Of a stretch of 64,000 nucleotides of DNA, positions 36,707 through 45,957 are shown piece by piece. The notes under the pieces were generated by a model. That model was not told the DNA's origin, did no database searches, and saw only the letters and a program-made list of their open reading frames with translations. A program made the translations under genes and the position numbers. Source of the stretch: Flavobacteriaceae bacterium (GTDB taxonomy: Bacteria; Bacteroidota; Bacteroidia; Flavobacteriales; Flavobacteriaceae); assembly GCA_028284005.1 (NCBI GenBank), contig JANQSO010000005.1, forward strand, positions 248,001 through 312,000. Direction: 5' to 3'. How positions within the stretch are numbered: position 1 is the stretch's first letter; the number at the start of each line of letters is the position of its first letter.

Positions 36707-37756
36707 ATGCAATCCCCTCTGGTAAGTATCATCATTCCTTTTTATAATGAAGAAGTTTGTTTACACAGAGCTATTGAATCTGCATTAAATCAAAGCTATT
36801 CCAATATTGAGATCATTTTAGTGAATGACGGCTCAACAGACGGCTCTAAAGCCATAGCAGAAGAATACTGTGCCCAATCTAATAATATGCACCTTATTAA
36901 TTCTTCAAATGACAGCCTTGGCGCTGCCCGGAACAAAGGTATGGCTCTAGCCAAAGGAACTTATTTAACTTTCTTAGATGCAGATGATGAGTTGGTTTCA
37001 GAAATGCTGGAAATTTGCGTATCGCAAATTCTCAAAAGTCAAAGCGATGTTGTTATTACAAAGTTTACTCTTATTGATGAATATGGGAAAACTATAAAAG
37101 TTTCCGGCTGGAAACAACTGCCTGACAGCATAGCTCCTGTTGAAGGAATAAAAGGCATCTATTCTAACCATATTGTTCCTACCGCCTGGGGGAAACTCTA
37201 TAGGACCGAGATCGCAAAAAAAATAAAGTTCCCTGAAAAGATATGGTTTGAAGATAACCCGTTTTTACTTGAATTCTTCTATAATTCCAAAAGGATAGAT
37301 TTTGTAGATAAAAGCTTGTTGAAAATACATTCACGAAAAAAATCCATAACCAGAAGCACTATTTCCACCAAACGTATAATTGATATTAATAAGGCATTTT
37401 CTATCGAATTGGATGTAGTTAAAAAAAATTGCACTAATTCTTTTGAAAAGCAGGAGGTCGACACATTAATTTTCACAAATCATTTTAATGCGATGCTGGA
37501 TACCTTTATGGTATACATAATTGACAAACCTAAAATTAGCCGGGAGGAAAGAAATGCTATTAGGGAATGTCATTTAAAGTACATCTTTAAAATTAAAAAC
37601 CAGTTTAAAATAAGAAACCTGACATTTCCTCTTAAAAAGAGACTGTTGTTTTCTTTTCTATATTCGCCTAAATTAATTGGGTGGAACATCCCGGAACTAC
37701 TCATCCGTTTATTGAAATACAAAAAGATTACATACCTTAAAAAACTAAAAGGGTAG
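36707..37756 (+). CDS. GT2 family glycosyltransferase
   Basis: A 349-residue GT-A glycosyltransferase. The N-terminal domain has LVSIIIPFYNEEVCLHRAIE, SNIEIILVNDGSTDGSKAI, GAARNKGMALAKGTYLTFLD and the metal-binding ADDEL (DxD-type). A Trp/Glu/Asp-rich acceptor part follows (IWFEDNPFLLEFFYNS). The C-terminal ~100 residues are basic and may contact the membrane. It should transfer a sugar to a lipid-linked or surface glycan. It follows the phosphorylase gene by 5 bases and precedes the flippase. Confidence 0.88.
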   Translation: MQSPLVSIIIPFYNEEVCLHRAIESALNQSYSNIEIILVNDGSTDGSKAIAEEYCAQSNNMHLINSSNDSLGAARNKGMALAKGTYLTFLDADDELVSEMLEICVSQILKSQSDVVITKFTLIDEYGKTIKVSGWKQLPDSIAPVEGIKGIYSNHIVPTAWGKLYRTEIAKKIKFPEKIWFEDNPFLLEFFYNSKRIDFVDKSLLKIHSRKKSITRSTISTKRIIDINKAFSIELDVVKKNCTNSFEKQEVDTLIFTNHFNAMLDTFMVYIIDKPKISREERNAIRECHLKYIFKIKNQFKIRNLTFPLKKRLLFSFLYSPKLIGWNIPELLIRLLKYKKITYLKKLKG

Positions 37757-37770
37757 TTTTTAAATTAAAA

Positions 37771-39006
37771 ATTATTTTAAACAACACAATTATATCCCGG
37801 TTTGCAAAGAACTTTACCTGGCTGTTCCTATTAAATGGCCTGGGTTATTTATTCTCATTTATAAGTTTTCCGGTACTTATCAATAAATATGGCCTTGAAG
37901 AAGTAGGTGTTATATTTACAGTCCAGGCATTGGTTCTGGCAATGGCCTCCATAGCTAACTACAGTTTTGTCTATTATATTCCAACTGTTTCCAAGCGTGT
38001 TAGTGAGAGCAATCCCTTTTTTGTAAGATTATGGAATTTAGTAGTCTATATCAGGGCTTCTTTCTCCTTATCTCTTGCATTGTTATCCATTATTGTTGTT
38101 TACTTTTTATATCCTCAACACCTTATTTTATGGGTTTTAAGTTTGCCGTTGTTGATCCCTAAAATTGTAAATCCTACACTGTTTTGTAATGCACTGGAGG
38201 TCAATAAATTTGTATTTGTCATTGGTTTTCTCTCTAAACTATTATTTCTAATACTAATTTACATTAGCAACAATAGTCTCCTTGTTAATTGCTTCTTTGC
38301 CGTTTCAGAATTGATCGCCATCCTTTTCTATTTAAAAAAGATTCATATTGGCTTTTATAAAATTTATAGAATTTCATTTTTGGACATAAAAGAGTTTTTA
38401 AGTGAAACATTTAATTTGTTCTGGGTAAATTTCTTTTCTTTACTGAAGCCGCATTCTATTCTACCTATCATTAGTTACGTATTAGGAAATCAATTTGCGG
38501 CTCTTTTCGCTTTAGCAGAAAAGGTCATTAATGTTATAAAAGGAGTTTCAGGAACTATGTTCGTAAGCTTTTTTCCTATTTATAATAAAACAGGAGTCGA
38601 AAAAAACCTGTTTACCCTCAAAAGAATCCTTTTGGCAGTGATCATCTCGGCGGCGTCTGTAATTGGTGTCTGGCTTGTTAGCCCTTATATAATCTATTAT
38701 CTCAACGATTTCAACAACAATCCTTTAGCGACTAAAGCATTACAAATACTATCTTTATCTATTCCTATATTCTTCATAATTATACCTTTATTTAGCTATT
38801 TGTTACAGCATAAAAAATGGAATTTCATTTTGTATTTTGCCATTATTCAGCTACTTGTATTAATTATCGCGCTTTACTTCTTAATAGGTCAAAATATAGT
38901 AGGAGTAGCCAAAAGCCTTGTATTGGCAGAATATGTTTTGTTTTTATGCTATGCTGGCTTTATCGTAAAACAAGGCGGATTATCAAAAAAACTTACATCC
39001 GGATAA
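37771..39006 (+). CDS. Polysaccharide/lipid-linked glycan flippase (Wzx/MATE-like), apparently with a non-ATG start
   Basis: A membrane protein of about 411 residues with ~11 hydrophobic helices, of the oligosaccharide flippase group. The N-terminal sequence ISRFAKNFTWLFLLNGLGYL, then helix FSFISFPVLINKYGLEEVGV, is clearly coding and family-like, but the frame has no ATG, GTG or TTG between its stop at 37738-37740 and the TTG at 37930. The likely start is ATT at 37771 or 37774, shortly after the GT2 stop. If translation really starts at 37930, the first helix and a half would be missing. It should move glycolipid intermediates across the inner membrane. Confidence 0.72.
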   Translation: MILNNTIISRFAKNFTWLFLLNGLGYLFSFISFPVLINKYGLEEVGVIFTVQALVLAMASIANYSFVYYIPTVSKRVSESNPFFVRLWNLVVYIRASFSLSLALLSIIVVYFLYPQHLILWVLSLPLLIPKIVNPTLFCNALEVNKFVFVIGFLSKLLFLILIYISNNSLLVNCFFAVSELIAILFYLKKIHIGFYKIYRISFLDIKEFLSETFNLFWVNFFSLLKPHSILPIISYVLGNQFAALFALAEKVINVIKGVSGTMFVSFFPIYNKTGVEKNLFTLKRILLAVIISAASVIGVWLVSPYIIYYLNDFNNNPLATKALQILSLSIPIFFIIIPLFSYLLQHKKWNFILYFAIIQLLVLIIALYFLIGQNIVGVAKSLVLAEYVLFLCYAGFIVKQGGLSKKLTSG

Positions 39007-39024
39007 CAGAATCGATCCTCAATT

Positions 39025-40578
39025 TTACTTTTTCCTTTTTGCAGAAATTATATAATAGTCTCCATATCCTCTCAAAAATGGAATTTTATTGGTAAGCGTA
39101 TCAAAACTGCTCAGTATTTTAAATAAAAAGGGATACTTTTCATAAAAATGAATGTGGTTGCCGGTAGGTCCCAAAAAACATATATTTTCTATTTTAAAAT
39201 CTGTGAAGTCTTCTTTAAGCAAGTCTTTAATTCTCTTTGTGCTATGGTAATATGTCAGGACTTTCTCTCCTTTAATATTTGCCAAAATACCTTTCTTCTT
39301 AAGTCTTCTAAAAGCAGTAGCATCGCCTTTGAAAATTTTTAAAAACTCCCATAAACATATCCTCGGCATGATTACCAAGGTTATACAACCGTAAGGTTCT
39401 AAAACTTCTTTAAATGAATTGAATGCCTTTTCCAGTTCTTCCGGAGAGCTACAGTTTAATCCTCCAAAATTTGAAAAAATATGTGAATATCGCTTCTCTT
39501 TCAGACTATGCAGCTCTTCAAAGGAAAGTACCCCACAAGTCAAATAATTATCCAGATTTTCAGAAATAATTTTCGACCTAACATAACCAATCATTCCTTC
39601 GGCGATATCTGTAGCATGTACCTTATATCCCTTTTTAGCAAAAAAAACAGCATCTATTCCGGAACCACAATTAATTTCTAAAATACTACTGTTCGTATCC
39701 AGTGTTCCAATGAAGTGTTTCCTTATCCTATTGCGCATCCAATGAATCAATCCGGAAGTTTTATCTAAGGCTTCATAGTCATAAGCAATATCGGAAAATC
39801 CTTTTTTTATAGCACTGCCTGTAGTTTTAATGGACAAGCATGTCCATAAAAAGGGAGAGTCTTTCGCTCCAAAGAACTTGTTCCGGAAATCGTTTTTGGG
39901 GCTATACATAATTTTAAAATCCTTTAAATTTTCAATAGAATGATGAAAATAATATTTAGCCATTTCCGGAAAACCCAACTGACCATAATAGTCTTCTGTT
40001 CTCTTTTTTGCATTGGAAAGTTCACGATCATTGTAAAAAGGGCTATCGATAATATGTATTTCGCCTTTAGGATTAAGAAAGGTCTTTAGCTTTGTAATTA
40101 AGGCATTAAAGTTTTCAAAATATTGAATGCTGGCATTGAGGACAATGATGTCAAATTTATTTTTAAAAACTTCATCTATTTTAAATATATCGCCATAGAC
40201 AAACTGAAGGTTTTCTTTTTTAAAAACCCTAGCCGCCTGCTCCAATTCCGTAACATTAATGTCGATCCCAACAACACTATTGTTGTTTATGGTTATCAAA
40301 TTACTAAACCAACCATTGCCACAACCAACATCCAAAATCGAATTATTTGGCCTGGTATTCAAGTAATCAACAAATCTCTTTGAAGCTTTCTTTCTTAGTA
40401 GCCACTCCCTGCCATTAATGTTGTTTTTTAAAACTTCCGGTAATATAAAAACTTCTTCATCGCTTAATACTCTGCCTTCCTTATGCCTTACATCTAAATA
40501 TTGAGAACTGAACCCGTTTTCCTCTTTTGTAAGATAAGTAACATTGTTTTTAGTTTTATGAGGTCTAATTAAGGTCAC
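39025..40578 (-). CDS. Tandem SAM-dependent methyltransferase
   Basis: A 517-residue cytoplasmic protein with two class I methyltransferase domains. The first SAM-binding site is NSILDVGCGNGWFSNLI with VVGIDINVTELEQA (about residues 78-115). The second is SSILEINCGSGIDAVFFAKK with GYKVHATDIAEGMIGYVRSK (about 298-335). Catalytic residues cannot be fixed without alignment, and one domain may be regulatory. It is 1 base downstream of the radical SAM gene and convergent with the flippase. A role in glycan or lipid modification is inferred from neighbours. Confidence 0.82.
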   Translation of the reverse strand: MTLIRPHKTKNNVTYLTKEENGFSSQYLDVRHKEGRVLSDEEVFILPEVLKNNINGREWLLRKKASKRFVDYLNTRPNNSILDVGCGNGWFSNLITINNNSVVGIDINVTELEQAARVFKKENLQFVYGDIFKIDEVFKNKFDIIVLNASIQYFENFNALITKLKTFLNPKGEIHIIDSPFYNDRELSNAKKRTEDYYGQLGFPEMAKYYFHHSIENLKDFKIMYSPKNDFRNKFFGAKDSPFLWTCLSIKTTGSAIKKGFSDIAYDYEALDKTSGLIHWMRNRIRKHFIGTLDTNSSILEINCGSGIDAVFFAKKGYKVHATDIAEGMIGYVRSKIISENLDNYLTCGVLSFEELHSLKEKRYSHIFSNFGGLNCSSPEELEKAFNSFKEVLEPYGCITLVIMPRICLWEFLKIFKGDATAFRRLKKKGILANIKGEKVLTYYHSTKRIKDLLKEDFTDFKIENICFLGPTGNHIHFYEKYPFLFKILSSFDTLTNKIPFLRGYGDYYIISAKRKK

Positions 40579-40579
40579 T

Positions 40580-42043
40580 TTAGTTACTGTTATGCTGAAT
40601 ATGTAGTAATTGAAAACGACTTAAATACGCACTTGGCGCATAATAAATATAAAGCATTATGGACCTTATTTTTGAAAGAGAGGTTTTATAAGGTTTTCTA
40701 AAAAGCTCTTTAAATAAGTAAATTGCCTGACTCTTGCGATATTCTTTGTGCACATATCTATGCAGTTTTTTATAATACTTAGAATTAAACGTTCCTTTAA
40801 ACATCATTGCCAGATCATCAGAATCGGTCCAATTGGCTTTTAATTTTAGATCGTCTTTGACCTTATCATAAAATTTGGTTCCGGGAAGTGGATAAGAAAC
40901 CGATATCCCCAAATTATCGGGGACTAATTCTTTGATCATTCTTATCGTTTTGGCAATGTCTTCTTTGGTCTCTCCCAGGTAACCAAACTGAATGAAAAAC
41001 GCAACACGAACCCCTTTTTCTTTGAGCAATTGAGTTGCCTTATAAATTTGCTCTACCGTTGTCCCTTTATCCATAGCATCTAAGATAGCTTGAGAACCGC
41101 TTTCTGCTCCAACCCAAACTTCTTCCAGGCCGCTTTCATAAAGTGCGTCAATTGTATCGCCCTTTAAAAGCAGATCAACTCTGCTTTGAATATAATAGGA
41201 TATTTTAAGGCTTTCTTTTTTTAGTTCTTCGTTAAATTGTTGTACCCAATTTGGTTTCAATCCAAAAATATCATCGCACATCCAAAAACGGGAAACATTA
41301 AAGTTCGTTTTCAAATATTCAATGTGTTTTGTGACATATTCGGGAGAATGTGAATTATACCTATTGCCATAGATCGGTTTTGCACACCAATTACACTTAT
41401 AAGGGCAACCTCGGGTTGTAACCAAATTAAGAGTAAATTCATTCCCGCCAGATTCCCATACGTTCCTATAAGAATCAATATCCACTAAATCCCATGCCGG
41501 TAAAGGCAATTCATCCAAATCTCTTAAAACAGCACGTTTAGGATTCGCAATGATCTCATCGCCCTTTTTATAGACTATTCCCTGGATATTGGCAGTATCC
41601 CCTCCTTTTTCAATGGTATCTACCAATTCTTTGAGTGTTATTTCGCCTTCTCCCTGAATCACAAAATCTCCTCCCGCATCTAAGTATTTTTTATAATGAT
41701 CTGTTGAGTCCGAACTACAAATCACCACAGTACAACCCAGGCCTTTAGCAATTTTGATCATTTTAAAAGCAGCCTCTCGCATGGTTGTAAGGCACATTTT
41801 AGTGAGATAATTAAAACCATCATCGTATAGAACAAATAATTTTGGCCTGTGCAGTTCTAAATACGGCTTTATTCCTAAAGGGTCGTTTAAAAGGTTGGTG
41901 TCATATAACCCTATCTTATAGCCGCTTTCTCTTAGATAGGATGCTGCATAAATAGTCCCTAATGGAGGATAAGGTGTTTTATTCTTCCATTGCTTGAGGT
42001 CGAACTTATAGAAGTACGAATGAGAAAAAACGATATCAAGCAT
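40580..42043 (-). CDS. B12-binding-type radical SAM protein
   Basis: A 487-residue protein of the B12-binding/radical SAM architecture. The N-terminal ~150 residues are a Rossmann-like B12-binding-type domain (PPLGTIYAASYLRESGYKIG, LFVLYDDGFNYLTKMCLTTM, GGDFVIQGEGEITLKELVDT). The radical SAM motif is TTRGCPYKCNWCAKPIYGNR (CX3CX2C), and EEVWVGAESGSQAILDAMDK is the GGE-like SAM contact. The C-terminal part is basic. Such proteins do methylations or other radical modifications, often in lipid or glycan pathways; the substrate is unknown. Its start overlaps the nucleotidyltransferase stop by 8 bases. Confidence 0.88.
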   Translation of the reverse strand: MLDIVFSHSYFYKFDLKQWKNKTPYPPLGTIYAASYLRESGYKIGLYDTNLLNDPLGIKPYLELHRPKLFVLYDDGFNYLTKMCLTTMREAAFKMIKIAKGLGCTVVICSSDSTDHYKKYLDAGGDFVIQGEGEITLKELVDTIEKGGDTANIQGIVYKKGDEIIANPKRAVLRDLDELPLPAWDLVDIDSYRNVWESGGNEFTLNLVTTRGCPYKCNWCAKPIYGNRYNSHSPEYVTKHIEYLKTNFNVSRFWMCDDIFGLKPNWVQQFNEELKKESLKISYYIQSRVDLLLKGDTIDALYESGLEEVWVGAESGSQAILDAMDKGTTVEQIYKATQLLKEKGVRVAFFIQFGYLGETKEDIAKTIRMIKELVPDNLGISVSYPLPGTKFYDKVKDDLKLKANWTDSDDLAMMFKGTFNSKYYKKLHRYVHKEYRKSQAIYLFKELFRKPYKTSLSKIRSIMLYIYYAPSAYLSRFQLLHIQHNSN

Positions 42044-42938
42044 GTTCCGGTTCTAAGGTTATATTGTGTATACTTTCAATTTTAGAATATTTTTCATTTA
42101 ATGTATCGATAACTTTCTTCTGAAAATTCCGGGGATGGTGTTTCGATACATTTTTGGTAGATTTCATCGCTATATCAAAATCCTCTTTGTCAATAAACCT
42201 GAACTTTTGCTTCCATTTACGATAGGTCAATTTTAAAAAAAACCGGTCTACAAAAGCTCCGAAAGAAGTTTTTAATATTGCCTCAACAAATTTGCTCAGC
42301 AAAGGTTTTTTAACATTATTTATCTGACTTCCGTTTTTACTGTAATTGGGATAGTATTCCTGTGCCCAATGATTTTTATAGTAAAAAGTTTGAAATACTT
42401 TTTCTCCGTACATGGGAATAAGCGTAATTAGCTCAGTTGCCGTAAATTTATTTTTTTCATCTATTTCCAGAGTATTACTGGCAATAAAATAGTTTACACA
42501 AAAATGTTTTCTTGAGTTTAACAAAAAGATCTTTTTATATAAAATCAGAAGTGTCCGTGCGATCCATAACCTTTGAGGTGTTGTAATGATAAAAAAGTCG
42601 ATATCACTATTTTCATCATGATATCCTTTTGATAAGGCCCCCGAAATACCTACGCCTTCAACAAAAGGAAATTTTGCAATGAATTTTGACATTCTTTTTG
42701 CTTTAGGGAATATCTCTTTTGCCATTTTATTACCGAGTGTTCTTCTTCTAACCAAACTCTCTTTTTCCAAACATAAGTAGTAATCGCCAATTTTATAGAT
42801 AACCTTATTTTCAATAAGATGGGAAAGTTCTAACTCCAGGGCCCTTTTGTTCTCCAAAGAAGAAAAAGTATATATTTCATCCTTCTTTAAGGGGTAATTA
42901 AAGATTGAAAAATATAATAATGTTTTAAGAGAATCCAT
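42036..42938 (-). CDS. Nucleotidyltransferase-fold protein
   Basis: A 300-residue protein. The nucleotidyltransferase motif is GVGISGALSKGYHDENSDID, then FFIITTPQRLW, which is a GS-like signature followed by DxD (near residues 95-125). The N-terminal ~80 residues look like a winged helix (YPLKKDEIYTFSSLENKRAL), and the C-terminal part is basic. This arrangement is seen in uncharacterised bacterial NTases. I start at the ATG at 42938; a longer frame from 42992 adds 18 less convincing residues. It is the first gene of the minus-strand trio and overlaps the radical SAM gene. Confidence 0.72.
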   Translation of the reverse strand: MDSLKTLLYFSIFNYPLKKDEIYTFSSLENKRALELELSHLIENKVIYKIGDYYLCLEKESLVRRRTLGNKMAKEIFPKAKRMSKFIAKFPFVEGVGISGALSKGYHDENSDIDFFIITTPQRLWIARTLLILYKKIFLLNSRKHFCVNYFIASNTLEIDEKNKFTATELITLIPMYGEKVFQTFYYKNHWAQEYYPNYSKNGSQINNVKKPLLSKFVEAILKTSFGAFVDRFFLKLTYRKWKQKFRFIDKEDFDIAMKSTKNVSKHHPRNFQKKVIDTLNEKYSKIESIHNITLEPEHA

Positions 42939-43100
42939 ATAAAAGGGGCAATTTTTTAGCAATAAGTTACTAAAAATACGAATATAACTCACTTTATTGT
43001 CATACAGTAGAGTTAAATTAATTCTGTCTTGCCTTCATTAGTTAACTTACATCACACCCCTTCTTTTAGCCTTTACGAAACCTCTAAAACTTTTTAGAAA

Positions 43101-43131
43101 TAAAAAAAGCCAAAGAACAAATCCTTTGGCC
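43101..43131 (-). terminator. Rho-independent terminator of the secreted NHL gene
   Basis: GCCAAAG (43109-43115) pairs with CTTTGGC (43124-43130) around an 8-base loop; read on the minus strand it is followed by a run of T residues (43102-43108). It lies 21 bases after the stop of the minus-strand gene 43152-44288. Confidence 0.8.
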
Positions 43132-43151
43132 TTTCACATTCAACTAACCTA

Positions 43152-44288
43152 CTACTTTACCATTTTTTTTGCGATTGTGTAGTCGTCAAATCTAATTTCT
43201 ATGAGATACGTTCCATTGCTCCATGAACTCACGTTGATCGCTTCTGAAATTTGATCGGCCCCGGAAGTTATATCCTTTTTAAAAATTTCTTTTCCTGAAA
43301 TATCGGAAGCTACGATACTATAATTGGCAGGCTGTGGTAATGAAGCACTAATATTCAATATTTCCTTTGATGGATTTGGGAAAAGCCGAACCTCACTTTT
43401 TTTTAATGTAATTTCTTCTACCTCCAAAACAACATCAGAGATGATCCGAAGGTTTTTTGTTCCAAAATCAGTTATATACATTGTATTTCCACTTGTGTCG
43501 AATGTAATTCCGTTTGGCGTATTAAATGTAGCCTCGCTAATATCTCCATCCATACTTCCTTGAGCACTTCCAGCGAAAAGAAATATTTCATCTACGGCAT
43601 TAGGATTTACCGCATAGATCTTATCACTTCCCATGGTAGTTCCCCAAAGCATCCCCTGGGCATAGGCTATAAATCCTAAATTAGGAAGCGAGCCACCATC
43701 CGTTGGGAGCTGTGCTATGTACTCCAGGTCGCCATTTGCAAGGACTCTGTATATTTCACGATCATTATAATTTCCCACATACAACACCCCATTCTCATCA
43801 ATTGCCAGGCCTACAGGACCATTTAGTTCCGGCGCCAAAGAAATATCATCTATTGTTCCGTCCGGAGCCAGGCTCTTAATCTTGTTTCCTACAAATTCAG
43901 TAAAGATCATGGTATCGCTATCAAATGATTTTACAATTCCGGATGGGTGATCTAAATTGCCTGCATTATCATAAGAGTCTAACTCGGTGCCATTGATATC
44001 ATACTTATAAATAATATCTCCCTGCCCATCACAAACATACAACTCATCATTAGAGTTAAAAGCGAGTCCGTTGGGAGTAATTAAGCCCGTAATAAAGGGA
44101 GTACCAACACCAGAAGGCGTGAATTTGAAAACAGTATCACCTACGTAGTTGGAACAGTAAATATTTCCGTTGGAATCTATAGCAATATCATCATCCGGAG
44201 TCCCGTCCGTAAAAGTAGTAACTGTTTGTGCAAAAAGAGGAATTGCTACTAAAAAGCAAATTAATAAGGCGATCGTATTCTTTTTCAT
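43152..44288 (-). CDS. Secreted NHL/SMP-30-like beta-propeller with T9SS sorting domain
   Basis: A 378-residue exported protein: signal peptide about 1-20 (ending LFAQT), then a beta-propeller of NHL/SMP-30 type with repeated units such as DIAIDSNGNIYCSNYVGDTV, LAFNSNDELYVCDGQGDIIY, LAIDENGVLYVGNYNDREIY and ITFDTSGNTMYITDFGTKNL. The C-terminal ~75 residues form a T9SS type A sorting domain (VRLFPNPSKEILNISAS ... NGTYLIEIRF), so it should reach the cell surface. The binding partner is unknown. A terminator follows it. Confidence 0.85.
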   Translation of the reverse strand: MKKNTIALLICFLVAIPLFAQTVTTFTDGTPDDDIAIDSNGNIYCSNYVGDTVFKFTPSGVGTPFITGLITPNGLAFNSNDELYVCDGQGDIIYKYDINGTELDSYDNAGNLDHPSGIVKSFDSDTMIFTEFVGNKIKSLAPDGTIDDISLAPELNGPVGLAIDENGVLYVGNYNDREIYRVLANGDLEYIAQLPTDGGSLPNLGFIAYAQGMLWGTTMGSDKIYAVNPNAVDEIFLFAGSAQGSMDGDISEATFNTPNGITFDTSGNTMYITDFGTKNLRIISDVVLEVEEITLKKSEVRLFPNPSKEILNISASLPQPANYSIVASDISGKEIFKKDITSGADQISEAINVSSWSNGTYLIEIRFDDYTIAKKMVK

Positions 44289-44371
44289 GATTCTAAAATT
44301 TTAAGTTTGGTCTCAAAACTAGTTTTAGAAATCATTTAAATCGACCGTCTGGATACATCAGTACGTAAAAC

Positions 44372-45520
44372 TTATGCGGCCCGATACTTCTTTATATAAT
44401 TACTGGGAGTATCCTTCATATTTAACTTAAAAGCTTTGTTAAAAGTAGATTTGGAATTAAAGCCCACATCCATTGATAAAGCTAAAATAGTGCGGTTTAG
44501 ATGTTCTTTGTTCTGTATTTTAAAAACAAACTCTTTAACGCGATACTCATTAATAAAATCATAAAAAGTACTGTTATAGACATTATTTAGAAGCCAGGAA
44601 ACATTATTTGTAGACGTTTTTAGTATATCTGCCGCATCTACAAGTGTTAGGTCGTTTCGAAGAAATAGCTTTTCATTGATCATTAAGCTGTCCATTTTTT
44701 CTTTAAGGATCATAGATTCCTGTTCTGAAAGCCTGTCTTTTTTCTCCTTCGGTTTTTCTTCAAAAGGAATTCTGAAAAGTTCCGGCTGTTTCAAGCTAAA
44801 ATATCCTATAACATATATAAATAATGGAATAGCCACCCAAACACTATCATAATTAGCCACCCAAATGCTATCATTGCTTAGATAGGTGAAATAGGAATCT
44901 AAAAAAGTACTGTTGATATAACTAAAAAGCCAGGCCACAATACAAAGGCTAAAAGCAATTAAAAAAGAATAGAGATAAATTAACGGATTCTGATCAAATG
45001 ACAAGGTTTGCTTTTCTGCCTTTTTAAATTTCTTCACTAATAAAAATGAGAAAACTATATATACACTATTAAAGACAATCATACAAAATGCTATAATATT
45101 AAAGAGCTTCATTATATTTTTTTCAATAAAGAACCGATAGTATCCTTCCGGTGTGTATGCGAAAACAAAATACAGAGATAAGGTGAGTAATGCGAAAAAA
45201 GGAATGAAATGATAAAAAGGTAAAAATTTATTTTTTTCAGATTTAAAAAGAAACCGCTTAATGTATAGGTAAAGTAACGGCCCAAAAAGAAAAACAATGG
45301 AGTCTACCACCAAACTCCATTGAAAAATAACATAACTTAAATGTCTTACATATAAAAAGCGCCCTATAAGCATGGTCATCGCCAATAATAATATCACAGA
45401 TAAGATAATATTTGCTTTGCGATTGGTATTAGAAATAAATTGGAGAGTAACGGATAGAAAAAGCCCTTGAGAAATCCCCAGAAGCAGTATAATATCTATA
45501 AGTTGGAAAGTATTAGACAT
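44372..45520 (-). CDS. AraC-type regulator with seven-helix membrane domain
   Basis: A 382-residue membrane-bound regulator. Seven hydrophobic helices (about 8-25, 35-52, 65-88, 98-120, 135-160, 180-202 and 225-245) are followed by a linker and an AraC helix-turn-helix (about 285-382): LTLVDAADILKTSTNNVSWL, NEYRVKEFVFKI and ALSMDVGFNSKSTFNKAFKL. This class occurs widely in Bacteroidota and probably senses a membrane or extracellular signal. An in-frame 24-base tandem duplication lies between helices 6 and 7. It is 83 bases from the NHL gene start, with no evident operon. Confidence 0.87.
   Translation of the reverse strand: MSNTFQLIDIILLLGISQGLFLSVTLQFISNTNRKANIILSVILLLAMTMLIGRFLYVRHLSYVIFQWSLVVDSIVFLFGPLLYLYIKRFLFKSEKNKFLPFYHFIPFFALLTLSLYFVFAYTPEGYYRFFIEKNIMKLFNIIAFCMIVFNSVYIVFSFLLVKKFKKAEKQTLSFDQNPLIYLYSFLIAFSLCIVAWLFSYINSTFLDSYFTYLSNDSIWVANYDSVWVAIPLFIYVIGYFSLKQPELFRIPFEEKPKEKKDRLSEQESMILKEKMDSLMINEKLFLRNDLTLVDAADILKTSTNNVSWLLNNVYNSTFYDFINEYRVKEFVFKIQNKEHLNRTILALSMDVGFNSKSTFNKAFKLNMKDTPSNYIKKYRAA
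44830..44877 (-). repeat. 24-bp tandem duplication inside the AraC-type gene
   Basis: Two adjacent 24-base units, 44830-44853 and 44854-44877, share TAGCCACCCAA and CTATCAT on the plus strand and differ at only a few bases. They encode the near-repeats DSIWVAN and DSVWVAI in the loop before the last transmembrane helix, an 8-residue in-frame expansion. Confidence 0.7.
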
Positions 45521-45597
45521 CTCTCAATTTTATTATAAATATATTCTTTGATAACAAAAATATCGTCTTAATGTATACAAACGTACTTATTAAACCT

Positions 45598-45957
45598 CTA
45601 AAAATGGTAAAATGCATTTTCAAAATGTTCCACCTTTTCAATCGTTTTATTTTTTAAAACCGAAATGATATCAAACCGTACTTCCAGATCAATATTGTTC
45701 TCTATAATATATTCATTTGCCGCTTTTACTAGGAGTTTTATCTTTCCCCTGGTGACAAATTCTTGTGGGTCACCAAAATAGGCACTATTTCTGGTCTTTA
45801 CCTCTACAATAGCAATTTGATCGTCCCTTTGAGCAATAATGTCAATTTCTGCTTTGTTAAAAACAAAATTACGTTCTAAGATCTCATATCCTTTGCCGCA
45901 TAGGTAATCTACAGCCAATTGTTCACCTATTTTTCCTAATTCGTTATGATAAGCCAT
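45598..45957 (-). CDS. YraN family (UPF0102) protein
   Basis: A 119-residue protein of the UPF0102/YraN family, with a restriction-endonuclease-like fold. The N-terminus NELGKIGEQLAVDYLCGKGY is followed by FNKAEIDIIAQRDDQIAIVE and VKTRNSAYFGDPQEFVT, where the spaced Glu, Asp, Glu and Lys residues match the nuclease active site. No activity is shown for the family. It begins immediately after the LD-carboxypeptidase stop on the minus strand. Confidence 0.9.
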   Translation of the reverse strand: MAYHNELGKIGEQLAVDYLCGKGYEILERNFVFNKAEIDIIAQRDDQIAIVEVKTRNSAYFGDPQEFVTRGKIKLLVKAANEYIIENNIDLEVRFDIISVLKNKTIEKVEHFENAFYHF

